Assembly: GCF_009828835.1 (NCBI RefSeq)
Contig: NZ_WTTB01000007.1
Coordinates: 1 to 64,000, forward strand
Origin: Erysipelothrix urinaevulpis
GTDB lineage: Bacteria; Bacillota_I; Bacilli_A; Erysipelotrichales; Erysipelotrichaceae
Length of the DNA stretch: 64,000 nucleotides
Direction of reading: 5' to 3'
Shown here piece by piece: positions 19,153-28,141 of the stretch. A program made the translations under genes and the position numbers. The notes beneath the pieces were generated by a model, which saw only the letters and a list, made by a program, of their open reading frames with translations, searched no databases and was not told the origin of the DNA. Each line of letters begins with the position of its first letter. Positions within the stretch are counted from its first letter, which is position 1.

Positions 19153-19176
19153 AAACTCTTACCAAGGTAAGAGTTT
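19153..19176 (-). terminator. Terminator after the HAD phosphatase gene
   Basis: Arms AAACTCTTACC and GGTAAGAGTTT, two-base loop, with a T run on the minus strand. The HAD stop codon lies inside the stem. Confidence 0.88.
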
Positions 19177-19710
19177 ATTTCCTTTAACTAAGAAGCTTTC
19201 GCTTGCATATTGTGCAAGTGGATCATCAGAATAAGAATCTGAATAAAACTGTTCCATCTCATCAATATTATAGTGTTCTTTCATTCTAACAACTTTTTCA
19301 GCACCATAACAATTCTCACGCATATTTCTGCCGGTAAAAGGATCGACAACAGACGCAATCAAATCAACGCCTAATTCTGAACATATTGGTTTAAGCAAGA
19401 ACTCAGGAGATGCTGAAATAATTAAATCATCTGACCTTTTTTGTTCAAAATACCAATCCTTTAAATTATGTCGATGAGCTTTCCAAAATGATTCAACATG
19501 GTCATTCATATTCGGAATATGTTCAAAATAACGATAAAAGATTGTTTTCATATCTGTTTTACTCATTTTTTTTCGCTTATAATTTGTTGCTGCACTAATT
19601 TGTGATGGCCATTTTTTTATGATCGAAGGATGTTTTTTTAAGGTGTACTTATAAAAATCAATCGAACTATCACCATCATAAATTGTTTTATCAAAATCAT
19701 AGACATTCAT
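19159..19710 (-). CDS. HAD-superfamily phosphatase (SerB-like, subfamily IB)
   Basis: 183 residues. Motif I is VYDFDKTIYDGDSS at the N-terminus (nucleophile Asp5, acid Asp7), motif II ISASPE, and motif III/IV YSDSYSDDPL. The all-helical cap between residues 15 and 90 fits the SerB/HAD-IB group that dephosphorylates small phosphorylated metabolites. The substrate is unknown. It overlaps the exonuclease gene by 14 bases, so the two are co-translated. Confidence 0.85.
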   Translation of the reverse strand: MNVYDFDKTIYDGDSSIDFYKYTLKKHPSIIKKWPSQISAATNYKRKKMSKTDMKTIFYRYFEHIPNMNDHVESFWKAHRHNLKDWYFEQKRSDDLIISASPEFLLKPICSELGVDLIASVVDPFTGRNMRENCYGAEKVVRMKEHYNIDEMEQFYSDSYSDDPLAQYASESFLVKGNKLLPW

Positions 19711-20233
19711 GGTATCTCTCCTTATACTTACTTACTATATTTAAATATACATCTGCTGTTTGACGACAGTCGTCTAACGCTCGATGACCTATTTCTCTAG
19801 GTATTGAGAAATAATCACACAACGTTTCTAACTTGTGGTTGACACTGTCCTTAATAAGACATTGAGCAAGTGACAAGGTATCAATCTTTTCATTGTCGAA
19901 AGGTTCTTGGCTCACACGCTCATAGGATTCTTTTATTAAGCCATAATCAAAGTTTACATCATGACCTAAAATAACATCATCCCCAATAAAATCAACCAAA
20001 TTAATGATAATTTCATCGATAAGTGGTGCATCTTGTATCATCGAATTTGTAATTCCTGTCAATTCCACCACAAACGGAAGAATCGTATTTTTAGACTTGA
20101 TTAATGTTGAAAAAGAAGCGACTGGCTCACCATTACGATATTTAATGGCACTAATTTCTGTAACATCATCCGCTTTATCACTTCGTCCCGTTGTTTCTGC
20201 ATCAATCACTGTAAAATCTAAAACCATACACAT
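19697..20233 (-). CDS. DnaQ-like 3'-5' exonuclease (DEDDh)
   Basis: 178 residues. Exo I has D-x-E in VIDAETTGRS, exo II has Asp in GHDVNFDYGL, and exo III has the DEDDh signature HRALDDCRQTADV. A stand-alone proofreading-type exonuclease or RNase T-like protein; the role is not determined. GAAGGG precedes the ATG at 20233; an in-frame ATG two codons later is also possible. Confidence 0.88.
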   Translation of the reverse strand: MCMVLDFTVIDAETTGRSDKADDVTEISAIKYRNGEPVASFSTLIKSKNTILPFVVELTGITNSMIQDAPLIDEIIINLVDFIGDDVILGHDVNFDYGLIKESYERVSQEPFDNEKIDTLSLAQCLIKDSVNHKLETLCDYFSIPREIGHRALDDCRQTADVYLNIVSKYKERYHECL

Positions 20234-20302
20234 TCTACCCTTCTTTACTATGCTAATTGTACCATATTTCTATATAAGGGGGTATCTTTCACTTCGTAAA
20301 AA

Positions 20303-20328
20303 GAAAGAAGTTATCCTTAACTTCTTTC
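20303..20328 (-). terminator. Terminator after htpG
   Basis: Arms GAAAGAAGTTA and TAACTTCTTTC around a 4-base loop, followed by a T run on the minus strand, 10 bases after the htpG stop codon. Confidence 0.88.
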
Positions 20329-20337
20329 CTTTAATTG

Positions 20338-22200
20338 TTATTTAGATGTCTCAATCATTAAATTAGCAATTTTTTTAGAAAACTCTACAGGATCTTCGAT
20401 TGGTAAGCCTTCTATTAAACATGCTTGATCATAAAGAATATCTGCATAGTCTTTCAAAGTATCTGGATTTTTTTCATACATAGAATTTAGTGCTTGTAGT
20501 AATTCATGGTCTGGATTTATTTCAAGTATCCGTTGTGCTTTCATTGTTTCATCATTTTCAGGTAAAGCATTTAAGACCTTTTCCATTTCAAATGACAATC
20601 CTTCATCACTTACTAAACATACAGGATGGGATACGAGTCGGGATGACAATTTTACATCATCGACTTTGTGACTTAAGTGTTCTTTTAAACTTGATAACAA
20701 GTCTTTTGAACTTTCTGTTTTCTTTTCAATTGCTTCCTTAGTCTCATCGTCAATAAGATCTAAATCACCTTGATTCACTGATTTAAAGTTTTTCTCATCA
20801 TAATTCATCATAACTTGTAAAACAAACTCATCAATTTCATCAATTAAATAAAGCACTTCATATCCTTTTGATCGAACAAATTCAGCTTGCGGAGATATTT
20901 CACATTTGGCGATTGATTCTCCTGAAATAAAGTATATTTCTTCTTGATTTTCTTTCATTCGTTCAACGTATTCGCTTAAGCTTGTAAGTTGGTTTGTTGT
21001 TGAACTGTTGAATAAGAGTAAATCTTGTAACTTTTCCTTATTCATACCAAAGCTGGAATAAATTCCATACTTGATGCTTGATCCAAAGTTTGTCCATAGT
21101 TTTTCATACTCATCACGATCATTTTTCATCATAGTTTCTAACTCTCTTTGAATGCGTCGTTCAATTCTATTCGAAATTACTTTTAATTGACGGTCGTGTT
21201 GTAATATTTCTCTAGAGATATTTAAGGATAGGTCTGGTGAATCCACTAATCCTTGAACAAAGCGGAAGTGTTCTGGAATTAGGTCTTTGTTGCGGTCCAT
21301 AATGAAGACTCCGCGACTATAAAGTTGTAGACCTGGCTCGTAAACTGTTGAATAAAAATTATGGGGTACATGCTTTGGAATATAGAGCAGTGCATCAAAC
21401 GATGGGACACCTTCAACTTTCATTTGGATTGTTTTTAATGGGTCCTCAAAGTCATTAAATTTTTCTTTATAAAAATCATTCAGTTGTTCCTTGCTTACAT
21501 CTGACTTTGATCGTTTCCAAAGTGGAACCATTGAGTTGATGGTCTCTTCCTTGTCTTCTTCAGTCTTCATGATAATTGGATAAGGAATGTAATCTGAATA
21601 GGTTTTAATAAGAGACGTCAATGTAAAAGGTTCTAAAAATTGATCATAGTCTTCTTCATCTGTACTTTCTTTAATAGTACAAATTATTGTTGTTCCATGA
21701 TGCTCACGTTCTGCCTCGGAAATTCGATATCCGTCTAAACCATTGGATTCAAAGCGATACGCATCATTGTGTCCGTATGCCTTGGAAATAACCTCAATTT
21801 TTGAACTCACCATAAACGCTGAATAAAATCCCACTCCAAATTGTCCGATAATATCTACTGGGTTTGCCTCATCGTCACTTAACGCTTCTTTAAATGCGTG
21901 GGAATCACTTTTAGCAATGGTTCCAAGATACGTTTCGAGTTCTTCTTTATTCATTCCTATCCCACGATCATGGATGATAAGCTGACGATTTTCTGTATCG
22001 ACATCAACACGTATTTGAAGATCGTTTTTACTGATTTTTATATCTGTATCCTGTAAAGATTTAAAGTATAATTTATCCGATGCATCACTGGCATTTGATA
22101 AAAGTTCCCTTAAGAATATCTCTTTATTTGTATAAATAGAATTAATCATCAAATCCAAGAGTCGTTTGGATTCAGCTTTAAATTGTTTTTTTCTTGTCAT
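20338..22200 (-). CDS. htpG: Hsp90-family chaperone HtpG
   Basis: 620 residues, full length. The GHKL ATP site is seen in LLSNASDASDKL, IHDRGIGMNKEEL and GQFGVGFYSAFMV; the middle domain has the catalytic-loop Arg in LNISREILQ. It is a dimeric ATP-dependent chaperone of the cytosol. It stands alone between terminators. Confidence 0.97.
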   Translation of the reverse strand: MTRKKQFKAESKRLLDLMINSIYTNKEIFLRELLSNASDASDKLYFKSLQDTDIKISKNDLQIRVDVDTENRQLIIHDRGIGMNKEELETYLGTIAKSDSHAFKEALSDDEANPVDIIGQFGVGFYSAFMVSSKIEVISKAYGHNDAYRFESNGLDGYRISEAEREHHGTTIICTIKESTDEEDYDQFLEPFTLTSLIKTYSDYIPYPIIMKTEEDKEETINSMVPLWKRSKSDVSKEQLNDFYKEKFNDFEDPLKTIQMKVEGVPSFDALLYIPKHVPHNFYSTVYEPGLQLYSRGVFIMDRNKDLIPEHFRFVQGLVDSPDLSLNISREILQHDRQLKVISNRIERRIQRELETMMKNDRDEYEKLWTNFGSSIKYGIYSSFGMNKEKLQDLLLFNSSTTNQLTSLSEYVERMKENQEEIYFISGESIAKCEISPQAEFVRSKGYEVLYLIDEIDEFVLQVMMNYDEKNFKSVNQGDLDLIDDETKEAIEKKTESSKDLLSSLKEHLSHKVDDVKLSSRLVSHPVCLVSDEGLSFEMEKVLNALPENDETMKAQRILEINPDHELLQALNSMYEKNPDTLKDYADILYDQACLIEGLPIEDPVEFSKKIANLMIETSK

Positions 22201-22320
22201 ATAAGCCTCCTTAGCACTCCGTTTCTATGACTGCTAAATACATGATATCTCATTCCTTATTTTTGTCAAGTTTTTCTTTAAAATTCTAATCTTTGCTATT
22301 TACACGTGAGCAAACATAAA

Positions 22321-22359
22321 AATGAGCTACTATGATTGAAAACATCATAATAACTCATT
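22321..22359 (-). terminator. Terminator after the bactofilin gene
   Basis: A long stem of 16 pairs (22321-22336 with 22344-22359, with a few G-U pairs) around a 7-base loop, followed by TTTATG on the minus strand, 30 bases after the stop codon. Confidence 0.75.
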
Positions 22360-22389
22360 CAATATTTAACATTTCATTTTTCTTATAAT

Positions 22390-23172
22390 CTACTTTTCGA
22401 TGTCAATTTGACCTTGAATAATTGCTCCAGCTTTTACTTCTAGCTCGCGTGCTCGAACATTACCTTCTAAAATGCTTGAATCATTTAGGATAATTTTATT
22501 GTCAATGTACACATTACCAACAATTTTCCCTGAAGACACAAGATTTTCTGCATGTATATCACCTGTCAAAATTGATTGATTTTCAATTGTGACATCATTA
22601 TTTAATGATACATTGCCAGTAACATAGCCACTCACAATTTCTAGATTTCTTCCTTTAAGAATTCCTTCCATTTGTGCCCCACTTGCTAAAGTAATATCAC
22701 CACTTGATTCAATATCACCTGTGATTTCACCGAAAAACTCTAAATCACCATCAAGCTTAATATCACCCGTAATTTGAACCCCTTTTGCAATAATTGTTTT
22801 CTCTGAATGCATTTTTTTCTCCTCAACTATTTCTCTAATAGTGTTACTTTCTTCATTTTGAACTTCATAGTTTGTTTCTTCTTGATGTGAAACTCCCCAA
22901 CTTTCATGATCAACTTGATTATCATTCATTGTTTCAATTTCTGGTTCTGGTATTTCTGTTCGTTCATCAATCCATTTTTTAATCGAAGATAATACGTTAT
23001 TACTTGAGTTATTATCATTTGACTCAAATGAATTTTTCTCTTCTGGGAGTTCTGGTTCAGTTATTGTTTCAGTCTCTTCTTCAACTTCTATTTCAGATTC
23101 CTCTTCAACAATCTCTGGTTCTTGTGTTTTAATACCTCTTGTTTTCATTCTCCCGTATCTTTTTCTAGACAA
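22390..23172 (-). CDS. Bactofilin-like polymer-forming cytoskeletal protein
   Basis: 260 residues. A basic N-terminus (MSRKRYGRMKTRG) precedes about 100 residues of Glu-rich low-complexity sequence, then a bactofilin (DUF583) beta-helix from about 122 to 260 with repeating short turns such as LDGDLEFFGEITGDIESSG and VTGNVSLNNDV. Bactofilins self-assemble into filaments and guide cell-shape or wall enzymes. The start is probably TTG at 23172: the GGAGGAGGG ribosome site lies the right distance upstream, whereas the first ATG is 8 codons in. It is monocistronic. Confidence 0.9.
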   Translation of the reverse strand: MSRKRYGRMKTRGIKTQEPEIVEEESEIEVEEETETITEPELPEEKNSFESNDNNSSNNVLSSIKKWIDERTEIPEPEIETMNDNQVDHESWGVSHQEETNYEVQNEESNTIREIVEEKKMHSEKTIIAKGVQITGDIKLDGDLEFFGEITGDIESSGDITLASGAQMEGILKGRNLEIVSGYVTGNVSLNNDVTIENQSILTGDIHAENLVSSGKIVGNVYIDNKIILNDSSILEGNVRARELEVKAGAIIQGQIDIEK

Positions 23173-23783
23173 ACTAACCCTCCTCCTTCTTTATCTAAAA
23201 ATTAAAAAAATTAGTCAATAGTACAAAAATTTTAGTGCATCTTCATCTATACTACTCGACGACTCTTTCTATCTTATTTAATCATATTTCTTATTCTTGC
23301 TTGTCTATCGGTATTCAATTGTTATTTATATGTCATGAAATGAGAATTTTTTATGTTAAATACTCAAGGTTTTATCTCAAATTAAGCTTGATTATCAATA
23401 AGAATGCGAATGCCTTGCTATCCTTCATTAATTATCGTATCTATTTTATTAACCTTCAACCACGATATTTAAATGTAAAAATATAAAGTGTAGGTCAAAA
23501 TATTTTTACACAATCATAGAATACCTAGTATTAAAAACTTGACCATTGGAATGATGTCGGTAAAGTTTTTTATGATGCTTGACTGCAAAGTATAAAAATA
23601 ATCTTAAAGATAAAGTAAAACTGTCGTTAATAGTACTTACATTTTATCATTCATTTATCATTTCATCAAATTATCTTGAATCTTGGTTCCTCAATATGAT
23701 TTTATTAAAACAGAACGATTAAAAGTCAAAGCTTTGTCGATTTTTAGTTATTTATTAACCCATTTAAATAAAATCATCAAAAA
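23173..23783. other. Long AT-rich intergenic region, no gene seen
   Basis: 611 bases between the bactofilin start and the terminator of the next minus-strand gene. It must contain the bactofilin promoter, but no convincing -35/-10 pair could be picked from the AT-rich background. Short open frames lack ribosome sites and look random. No rRNA, tRNA or riboswitch signature is visible. It may be a decayed gene. Confidence 0.4.
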
Positions 23784-23823
23784 AGCTACATTGTAAGAAA
23801 CTAAACTTCCTTACAATGTAGCT
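23784..23823 (-). terminator. Terminator after the lipoprotein gene
   Basis: Thirteen-base arms AGCTACATTGTAA and TTACAATGTAGCT with a 14-base loop, followed by T residues on the minus strand, directly after the stop codon at 23825. Confidence 0.9.
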
Positions 23824-23824
23824 G

Positions 23825-24412
23825 TTATATTCTGAAACTTTCAACAATAATCCAACGAATTGTTTTGTTTTCAACTGTTAATTTAATCTCTGTCTTGCTT
23901 ACTTTATCATGTTGAAATGTATACGTTATAAACTGTGCATTTTCTTCTTTGGTATAATCACCCAATGCTTCAATGATCGTCTCAATGGGAGTAGCAAAGT
24001 TGATACCCTTGTTTATTTTTATATCGCTTGCTTTATCGGATCCAAAGGTGCGATTCTCTGCACCGATCGTTGCAACATACGTTTCTTTTAAAGGTAAACT
24101 GTCTTTCATCGGATTAAAGAAACTCACATCTAAGATGTAGGCCCCATTTCTAATGTAACGATTCCGAATGACTTTACCTGCTTCTAACTCATAATCATCA
24201 TTATCAACAAGGATCCAACCATCTTTTTCTAAATCTTTATAAGCGACTGGCAATACATATTCTTTATCAAGCAACGTCACTGTTTGCTTATAAAACTCCG
24301 GTGCTTTTGGTTCTTCTTTTGGCTCTTCTTTAGACTGAGCTTTTTCACTGCATCCACCAAGTGCTAATAGAACGATGATAACGAAAAAGAGTAATTTTTT
24401 ATTCTTCATCAT
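23825..24412 (-). CDS. Putative lipoprotein, unknown function
   Basis: 195 residues. Basic start, hydrophobic core and lipobox LLALGGC give a type II signal peptide with lipid-modified Cys21. A short Lys/Glu/Pro-rich linker (EEPKEEPKAP) then leads into a beta-rich domain of about 150 residues. It should be anchored on the outer face of the membrane. Its start overlaps the preceding gene by 14 bases. No catalytic motif was recognised. Confidence 0.8.
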   Translation of the reverse strand: MMKNKKLLFFVIIVLLALGGCSEKAQSKEEPKEEPKAPEFYKQTVTLLDKEYVLPVAYKDLEKDGWILVDNDDYELEAGKVIRNRYIRNGAYILDVSFFNPMKDSLPLKETYVATIGAENRTFGSDKASDIKINKGINFATPIETIIEALGDYTKEENAQFITYTFQHDKVSKTEIKLTVENKTIRWIIVESFRI

Positions 24413-24773
24413 TGGGATCTAAATAGATATCTGTTCCAACACCACAACAGTATCCTATCCTTCCATCATTCGCAGCTTGGATTAAGTCACTTGTTTGTTT
24501 ATTTTCATTAAGTTCAAGTTTAAATATTGATTGAAGTTCCTGTGTATTAGGGTACTTCCCTTCAAATTTTAATTCATTATCAACATAAAAACTAGGCAAA
24601 ACTGAAATATCTTTAACTCTCTCAGCATGATTATGAGCGTCATATATTTCGACTTCAATGCCGCTTTTTTCTAATTCTTTGCAAGTATCTAAGAACTGAT
24701 ATCGCTTAACATCTTTTTCAATTCCAAGAACACTTCCTAAAGATTCTGCTGTTAAGTACGCTGTTAGTTTCAT
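24399..24773 (-). CDS. ArsD/thioredoxin-fold-like small protein, unknown function
   Basis: 124 residues from the ATG at 24773, which has AAGGAG upstream; the frame open further upstream has no such site. The segment FLDTCKELEKSGIEVEIYDA...LPSFYVDNELKFEGKYPNTQEL resembles the thioredoxin-like fold of ArsD-type proteins. The usual N-terminal cysteine pair is absent; instead a Cys-Cys pair lies near the C-terminus (IGYCCGVGTD). It is coupled to the lipoprotein gene by a 14-base overlap. A redox or metal role is possible but not shown. Confidence 0.65.
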   Translation of the reverse strand: MKLTAYLTAESLGSVLGIEKDVKRYQFLDTCKELEKSGIEVEIYDAHNHAERVKDISVLPSFYVDNELKFEGKYPNTQELQSIFKLELNENKQTSDLIQAANDGRIGYCCGVGTDIYLDPNDEE

Positions 24774-24838
24774 CTTACCACTCCTTCTCTTCATTATTAT
24801 ATACCTTATTGTTAAACTGACCAAGTTTCTTTTAAAAA

Positions 24839-24862
24839 AAGAAGGATTAGATTTTCCTTCTT
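24839..24862 (-). terminator. Terminator overlapping the end of the glycosyltransferase gene
   Basis: Arms AAGAAGGA and TCCTTCTT around an 8-base loop, with a T run on the minus strand. The glycosyltransferase stop codon (24847) lies in the loop. Confidence 0.85.
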
Positions 24863-25854
24863 AAATTTCTCTCATAAACTTCTTTTAGTTGATAACCTAT
24901 CGCTTCAATTGATCGTTCTCTTGCAACTTCATAGCCTTTCGCAATCGTATTCGGAATTTCATCCTCAAGATATGCTTTTACTAAACGTTCAAACTCATCA
25001 TTATTATTTGCTTTATAACAATTCACTTGATCAACCATCCACGGATCATAGACCGGAATATCACGTAACATTACTTGACATTTTCCTGCTAAAGCTTCTA
25101 AAACAACAATGCCTTCTGTTTCCTCATACGATGGAAATAGGAAAATATCCGCATCAGCATATGCACCTTCGATAATATCACCTGAGATATAGCCAGGCAT
25201 GATTAAATTATCGGGCTTTTCTTTAATCGCATCACGAACCTTTTTGGTCACACTCGCCAACGGGCTAAAGCCAAACCAAATAAATGTATATTCTGGCATC
25301 CTTTGTGCAAGTTCGATAAAGTCGGGTAATCCTTTTCTTTCGAAATATAAACCGACTGATAGAATAACTCGATCATCATCCGATAGATTAAAAAACTCTC
25401 GATATTTCTTAACTTTCTCATCACTTTTAGAAAAACGGTTTAAATCAATGCCATTAGAAATCGCTTGAATGGGTTTTTGAATGCCATATCCTTCCAGAAT
25501 TTCTTTGGAGTAAGGAGTTGGTGTAAGAATATAATCTCCCAATTTATACGAAGACATAATCCATCGTTTAAACACTGGTGCAATTTGATTTGATAAAACA
25601 AATGAATTTTTAAAATCTTCTTCTGTTGAGTGTGCATGGTAGACGACTGGTATTCTTTTTTTATTTGCCTTTTTTGCCATTTTTCTTGCATAAGGATCGA
25701 CTGTATTTATATGAACAATATCATAGTCATCATCAGGATTGGTTGTATACTCAACACCAGCAAGATCTAAAGCTTGCATTTGATGACGCATTGCCCGACC
25801 AATTCCAGACTTTCGGAGCATTTTTTCTCCTTTTTGAAATAATAAAACTTTCAT
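24847..25854 (-). CDS. GT4-family glycosyltransferase, probably glycolipid synthesis
   Basis: 335 residues from the ATG at 25854 (AGAGGTG upstream). GT-B fold: an N-terminal acceptor domain with the GIGRAMRHQ loop and HAHSTEEDF, then a nucleotide-sugar domain with VGLYFERKGLPDFIELA and the EX7E-type motif SYEETEGIVVLEAL. It closely resembles diacylglycerol glucosyltransferases of Firmicutes that make membrane glycolipids and lipoteichoic acid anchors. The exact sugar and acceptor are inferred from family appearance. Confidence 0.82.
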   Translation of the reverse strand: MKVLLFQKGEKMLRKSGIGRAMRHQMQALDLAGVEYTTNPDDDYDIVHINTVDPYARKMAKKANKKRIPVVYHAHSTEEDFKNSFVLSNQIAPVFKRWIMSSYKLGDYILTPTPYSKEILEGYGIQKPIQAISNGIDLNRFSKSDEKVKKYREFFNLSDDDRVILSVGLYFERKGLPDFIELAQRMPEYTFIWFGFSPLASVTKKVRDAIKEKPDNLIMPGYISGDIIEGAYADADIFLFPSYEETEGIVVLEALAGKCQVMLRDIPVYDPWMVDQVNCYKANNNDEFERLVKAYLEDEIPNTIAKGYEVARERSIEAIGYQLKEVYERNLRRKI

Positions 25855-25975
25855 TATAACACCTCTCATCTGTACTACTTATAATACAACAGTATCACAA
25901 TCAGTTTAACAGGTCAACATTTGTATATTTACTTATCAGAGAAATAAGATACAATATGAATAAGGAGTGATTGTT

Positions 25976-26482
25976 ATGAGTGGAAATCAACGCCGTGAGA
26001 ATATCTTAAACTATTTACATGCAAACGATAGTGCATATCCTGCGCGGAAATTTGCAGAAATGTATAACGTGTCTCGGCAAGTAATTGTCGGCGATATTGC
26101 ATTATTAAGAGCTGAAGGTCATGCAATCATCGCAACCAGCAAAGGATACATTTTCAAACATCCTCAAGAAGGATTAATTCGTAAAAACATCGTCATGAAT
26201 CATAATCAAGATCAAACAAGATTAGAGCTAGAGATATTCGTTAAACACAATGTATTAGTCGAATCTGTTACGGTAGAGCATCCTGTATATGGTGAACTAA
26301 CAGGTCAACTAAACATTAAAAATCACGAAGACATCGATGATTTCTTGTCATTAGAAGCTGAACTTTTATCTACATTAACAGATGGCGTTCATATTCATAC
26401 AATCTATTATCCTCAAGATTTAGATTTTAATGAGTTATATCATGACTTAGATCATAATCAATTGTTATATCATAACGACTAG
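25976..26482 (+). CDS. niaR: Niacin-responsive transcriptional repressor NiaR
   Basis: 168 residues from the ATG at 25976, with AAGGAG 8 bases upstream; the GTG at 25967 overlaps that site and is not the start. An N-terminal HTH_11 domain (RRENILNYLHANDSAYPARKF..YNVSRQVIVGDI) is followed by a 3H domain with the metal-binding histidines of the NiaR/YrxA family (VTVEHPVYGEL, DGVHIHTIYY). NiaR represses niacin uptake or NAD synthesis genes when nicotinate is plentiful. The transporter gene niaX lies directly downstream behind two operator-like palindromes. Confidence 0.92.
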   Translation: MSGNQRRENILNYLHANDSAYPARKFAEMYNVSRQVIVGDIALLRAEGHAIIATSKGYIFKHPQEGLIRKNIVMNHNQDQTRLELEIFVKHNVLVESVTVEHPVYGELTGQLNIKNHEDIDDFLSLEAELLSTLTDGVHIHTIYYPQDLDFNELYHDLDHNQLLYHND

Positions 26483-26529
26483 GTGTCTTGACACCTTTTC
26501 TTTTTGGCGTATAATGGTGTCAAGACACA
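26482..26529 (+). promoter_or_regulatory. niaX promoter framed by two NiaR-operator-like palindromes
   Basis: A consensus promoter has TTGACA (26488-26493), a 16-base spacer and TATAAT (26510-26515). Palindrome A, GGTGTCTTGACACC (26482-26495), contains the -35. Palindrome B, GGTGTCAAGACACA (26516-26529), covers the expected transcription start. The centres are 34 bases apart, close to three helical turns. The natural ligand is the NiaR encoded immediately upstream; binding is inferred. Confidence 0.85.
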
Positions 26530-26541
26530 AGGAGAATGATT

Positions 26542-27060
26542 ATGTCAACAACAAAAAATTTAACAAGCTCTGCATTACTAATTGCTTTAGGAATTATTAT
26601 ACCGATGTTTATGTACAAAGTAACTATACCCCCAGCATCGTATACGATTGCCAGCCATGTCCCTGTATTTATTTCAATGTTTATCTCACCCTCTGTCGCA
26701 ATTATGGTCAGCCTAGGAACCGCCTTTGGTTTTTTTGTTAGCTTACCACCTGTAATCGCATTAAGAGCATTATCCCATATTGTTTTTGCTTACTTAGGAG
26801 CACTATATATTCAAAAAAATCCAGATTTAATCAATAAGCCAAAACAATTATTCATTTTTAATATATTAATCGGTTTAATCCACGCAACGGCTGAATGTCT
26901 TGTAGTCATCTTGTTTTATCAGGTAACCCAAACAAGTATTGACCTTGTTAAATTTGTATTTTTAATGATTGGTGTTGGTGGATTTATCCACAGTATTGTT
27001 GATTTCTTGATTGCACAAGTTGTCGTTAAAAAATTATACCAACAAGGTTTTATCAATTAG
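26542..27060 (+). CDS. niaX: Niacin ECF transporter substrate-binding component NiaX
   Basis: 172 residues from the ATG at 26542, with AAGGAG 7 bases upstream. Five or six TM segments cover nearly the whole length (ALLIALGIIIPMFMYKV, ISMFISPSVAIMVSLG, and others), the build of an ECF S-component. It binds niacin and docks on the shared EcfT-EcfA module, encoded elsewhere. Identification rests on size, topology and the NiaR operators in front of it. Confidence 0.85.
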   Translation: MSTTKNLTSSALLIALGIIIPMFMYKVTIPPASYTIASHVPVFISMFISPSVAIMVSLGTAFGFFVSLPPVIALRALSHIVFAYLGALYIQKNPDLINKPKQLFIFNILIGLIHATAECLVVILFYQVTQTSIDLVKFVFLMIGVGGFIHSIVDFLIAQVVVKKLYQQGFIN

Positions 27061-27098
27061 AACAAATTTGCTATACTATAGATATGGAGGATGAGATA

Positions 27099-27455
27099 AT
27101 GAAACCTATATTTATATGTTATAAACGCTGTTCTACCTGCCGTGACGCAATGAAATTTTTGGATAACAATAACATAGCTTATGACTACCGTGATATTATG
27201 AGTGACAACCCCAATGCCAATGAATTGAGAAAATGGATTGGACAAAGTGAATTTCCGATCAAGAAATTTTTCAATACACGAGGGGTGCTTTATCGTGAAA
27301 TGAATTTAAAAGATAAACTCGATGATTTAAGTGATGAAGAAGCAATTGAATTATTAAGTACAGATGGCCGCTTACTAAAAAGACCTTTATTAATTAGTCA
27401 AGAAGGAATCTTTGTAGGCTACCACAAGGAACTTTACGAAACGTTGATTCCATGA
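27099..27455 (+). CDS. ArsC/Spx-family thioredoxin-fold protein
   Basis: 118 residues from the ATG at 27099 (GGAGG upstream). The N-terminus IFICYKRCSTCRDAMKFL holds a CxxC pair on a thioredoxin-like fold, and KRPLLISQEGIFVGY gives the conserved Arg-Pro of the ArsC/Spx family. Members are either arsenate-reductase-like enzymes or, as Spx, RNA polymerase-binding regulators of thiol stress. The gene overlaps yaaA by 4 bases, and a peroxiredoxin lies nearby, which favours an oxidative-stress role. Confidence 0.85.
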   Translation: MKPIFICYKRCSTCRDAMKFLDNNNIAYDYRDIMSDNPNANELRKWIGQSEFPIKKFFNTRGVLYREMNLKDKLDDLSDEEAIELLSTDGRLLKRPLLISQEGIFVGYHKELYETLIP

Positions 27456-28141
27456 AAATAATTATTTCCCCAACAAAAAAACAAAACAAAACTGGACTTA
27501 GTCCTAAATCTAGTCCTCTTTTTTTTAACCAAAGCCAAGACCTTCGAAATCGTGTGAAACAATTTAACCAAGAAGAAATCGTTAAGCGCTTTAGTGTTTC
27601 TGAAAAATTAAGCAACGAAATATTTAATTTTTACAATGAAGACTATGATTCTCAAGCCGCAATCTCGATGTATTCTGGCGCTGTGTTTCAAGCAGCAGAT
27701 ATCGATTCTTGGTCTGATGATGATTTTGTTTATGCCCAAGATAATTTATGGATCTTATCTGCATTGTACGGATACCTAAAACCACTTGATGCAGTGCAAC
27801 CGTACCGTTTAGATTTTTTTAGTAAAATCGACCTTAATTTATATGATTATTGGGAAGAACACAATCAACTTATTCATTCAACAATCAAGGAGCCGATTAT
27901 CAATCTGGCTTCAAAAGAATTTTCAAAAATGCTTCCAAGTGAATACTTAATTGACATAATTTTCTTGGAAGAAAATGGAAAAACACAAGCAACTCGAGCA
28001 AAACAAGCTCGTGGAGATATGTTATCATTTATTATCACAAATAAAATAGACTCCCTAAAAAAACTACAAAGATATGATCGTCTAGGCTACAGTTACCTTG
28101 ATGATCAATCTTCAAACAATAAATTGGTATTTACCAAATAA
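27452..28141 (+). CDS. yaaA: Peroxide stress protein YaaA (DUF328)
   Basis: 229 residues. The N-terminus MKIIISPTKKQN and the motifs YSGAVFQAADIDSW, LSALYGYLKPLDAVQPYRLDF and KQARGDMLSFII are typical of the UPF0246/YaaA family. E. coli YaaA lowers free iron during peroxide stress and binds DNA in vitro. The start overlaps the ArsC/Spx-like gene (ATGA). Confidence 0.93.
   Translation: MKIIISPTKKQNKTGLSPKSSPLFFNQSQDLRNRVKQFNQEEIVKRFSVSEKLSNEIFNFYNEDYDSQAAISMYSGAVFQAADIDSWSDDDFVYAQDNLWILSALYGYLKPLDAVQPYRLDFFSKIDLNLYDYWEEHNQLIHSTIKEPIINLASKEFSKMLPSEYLIDIIFLEENGKTQATRAKQARGDMLSFIITNKIDSLKKLQRYDRLGYSYLDDQSSNNKLVFTK

Noticed and set aside
23235-23486. 83-residue frame in the bactofilin intergenic region
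   Set aside because: No ribosome site and random-looking composition in AT-rich DNA.
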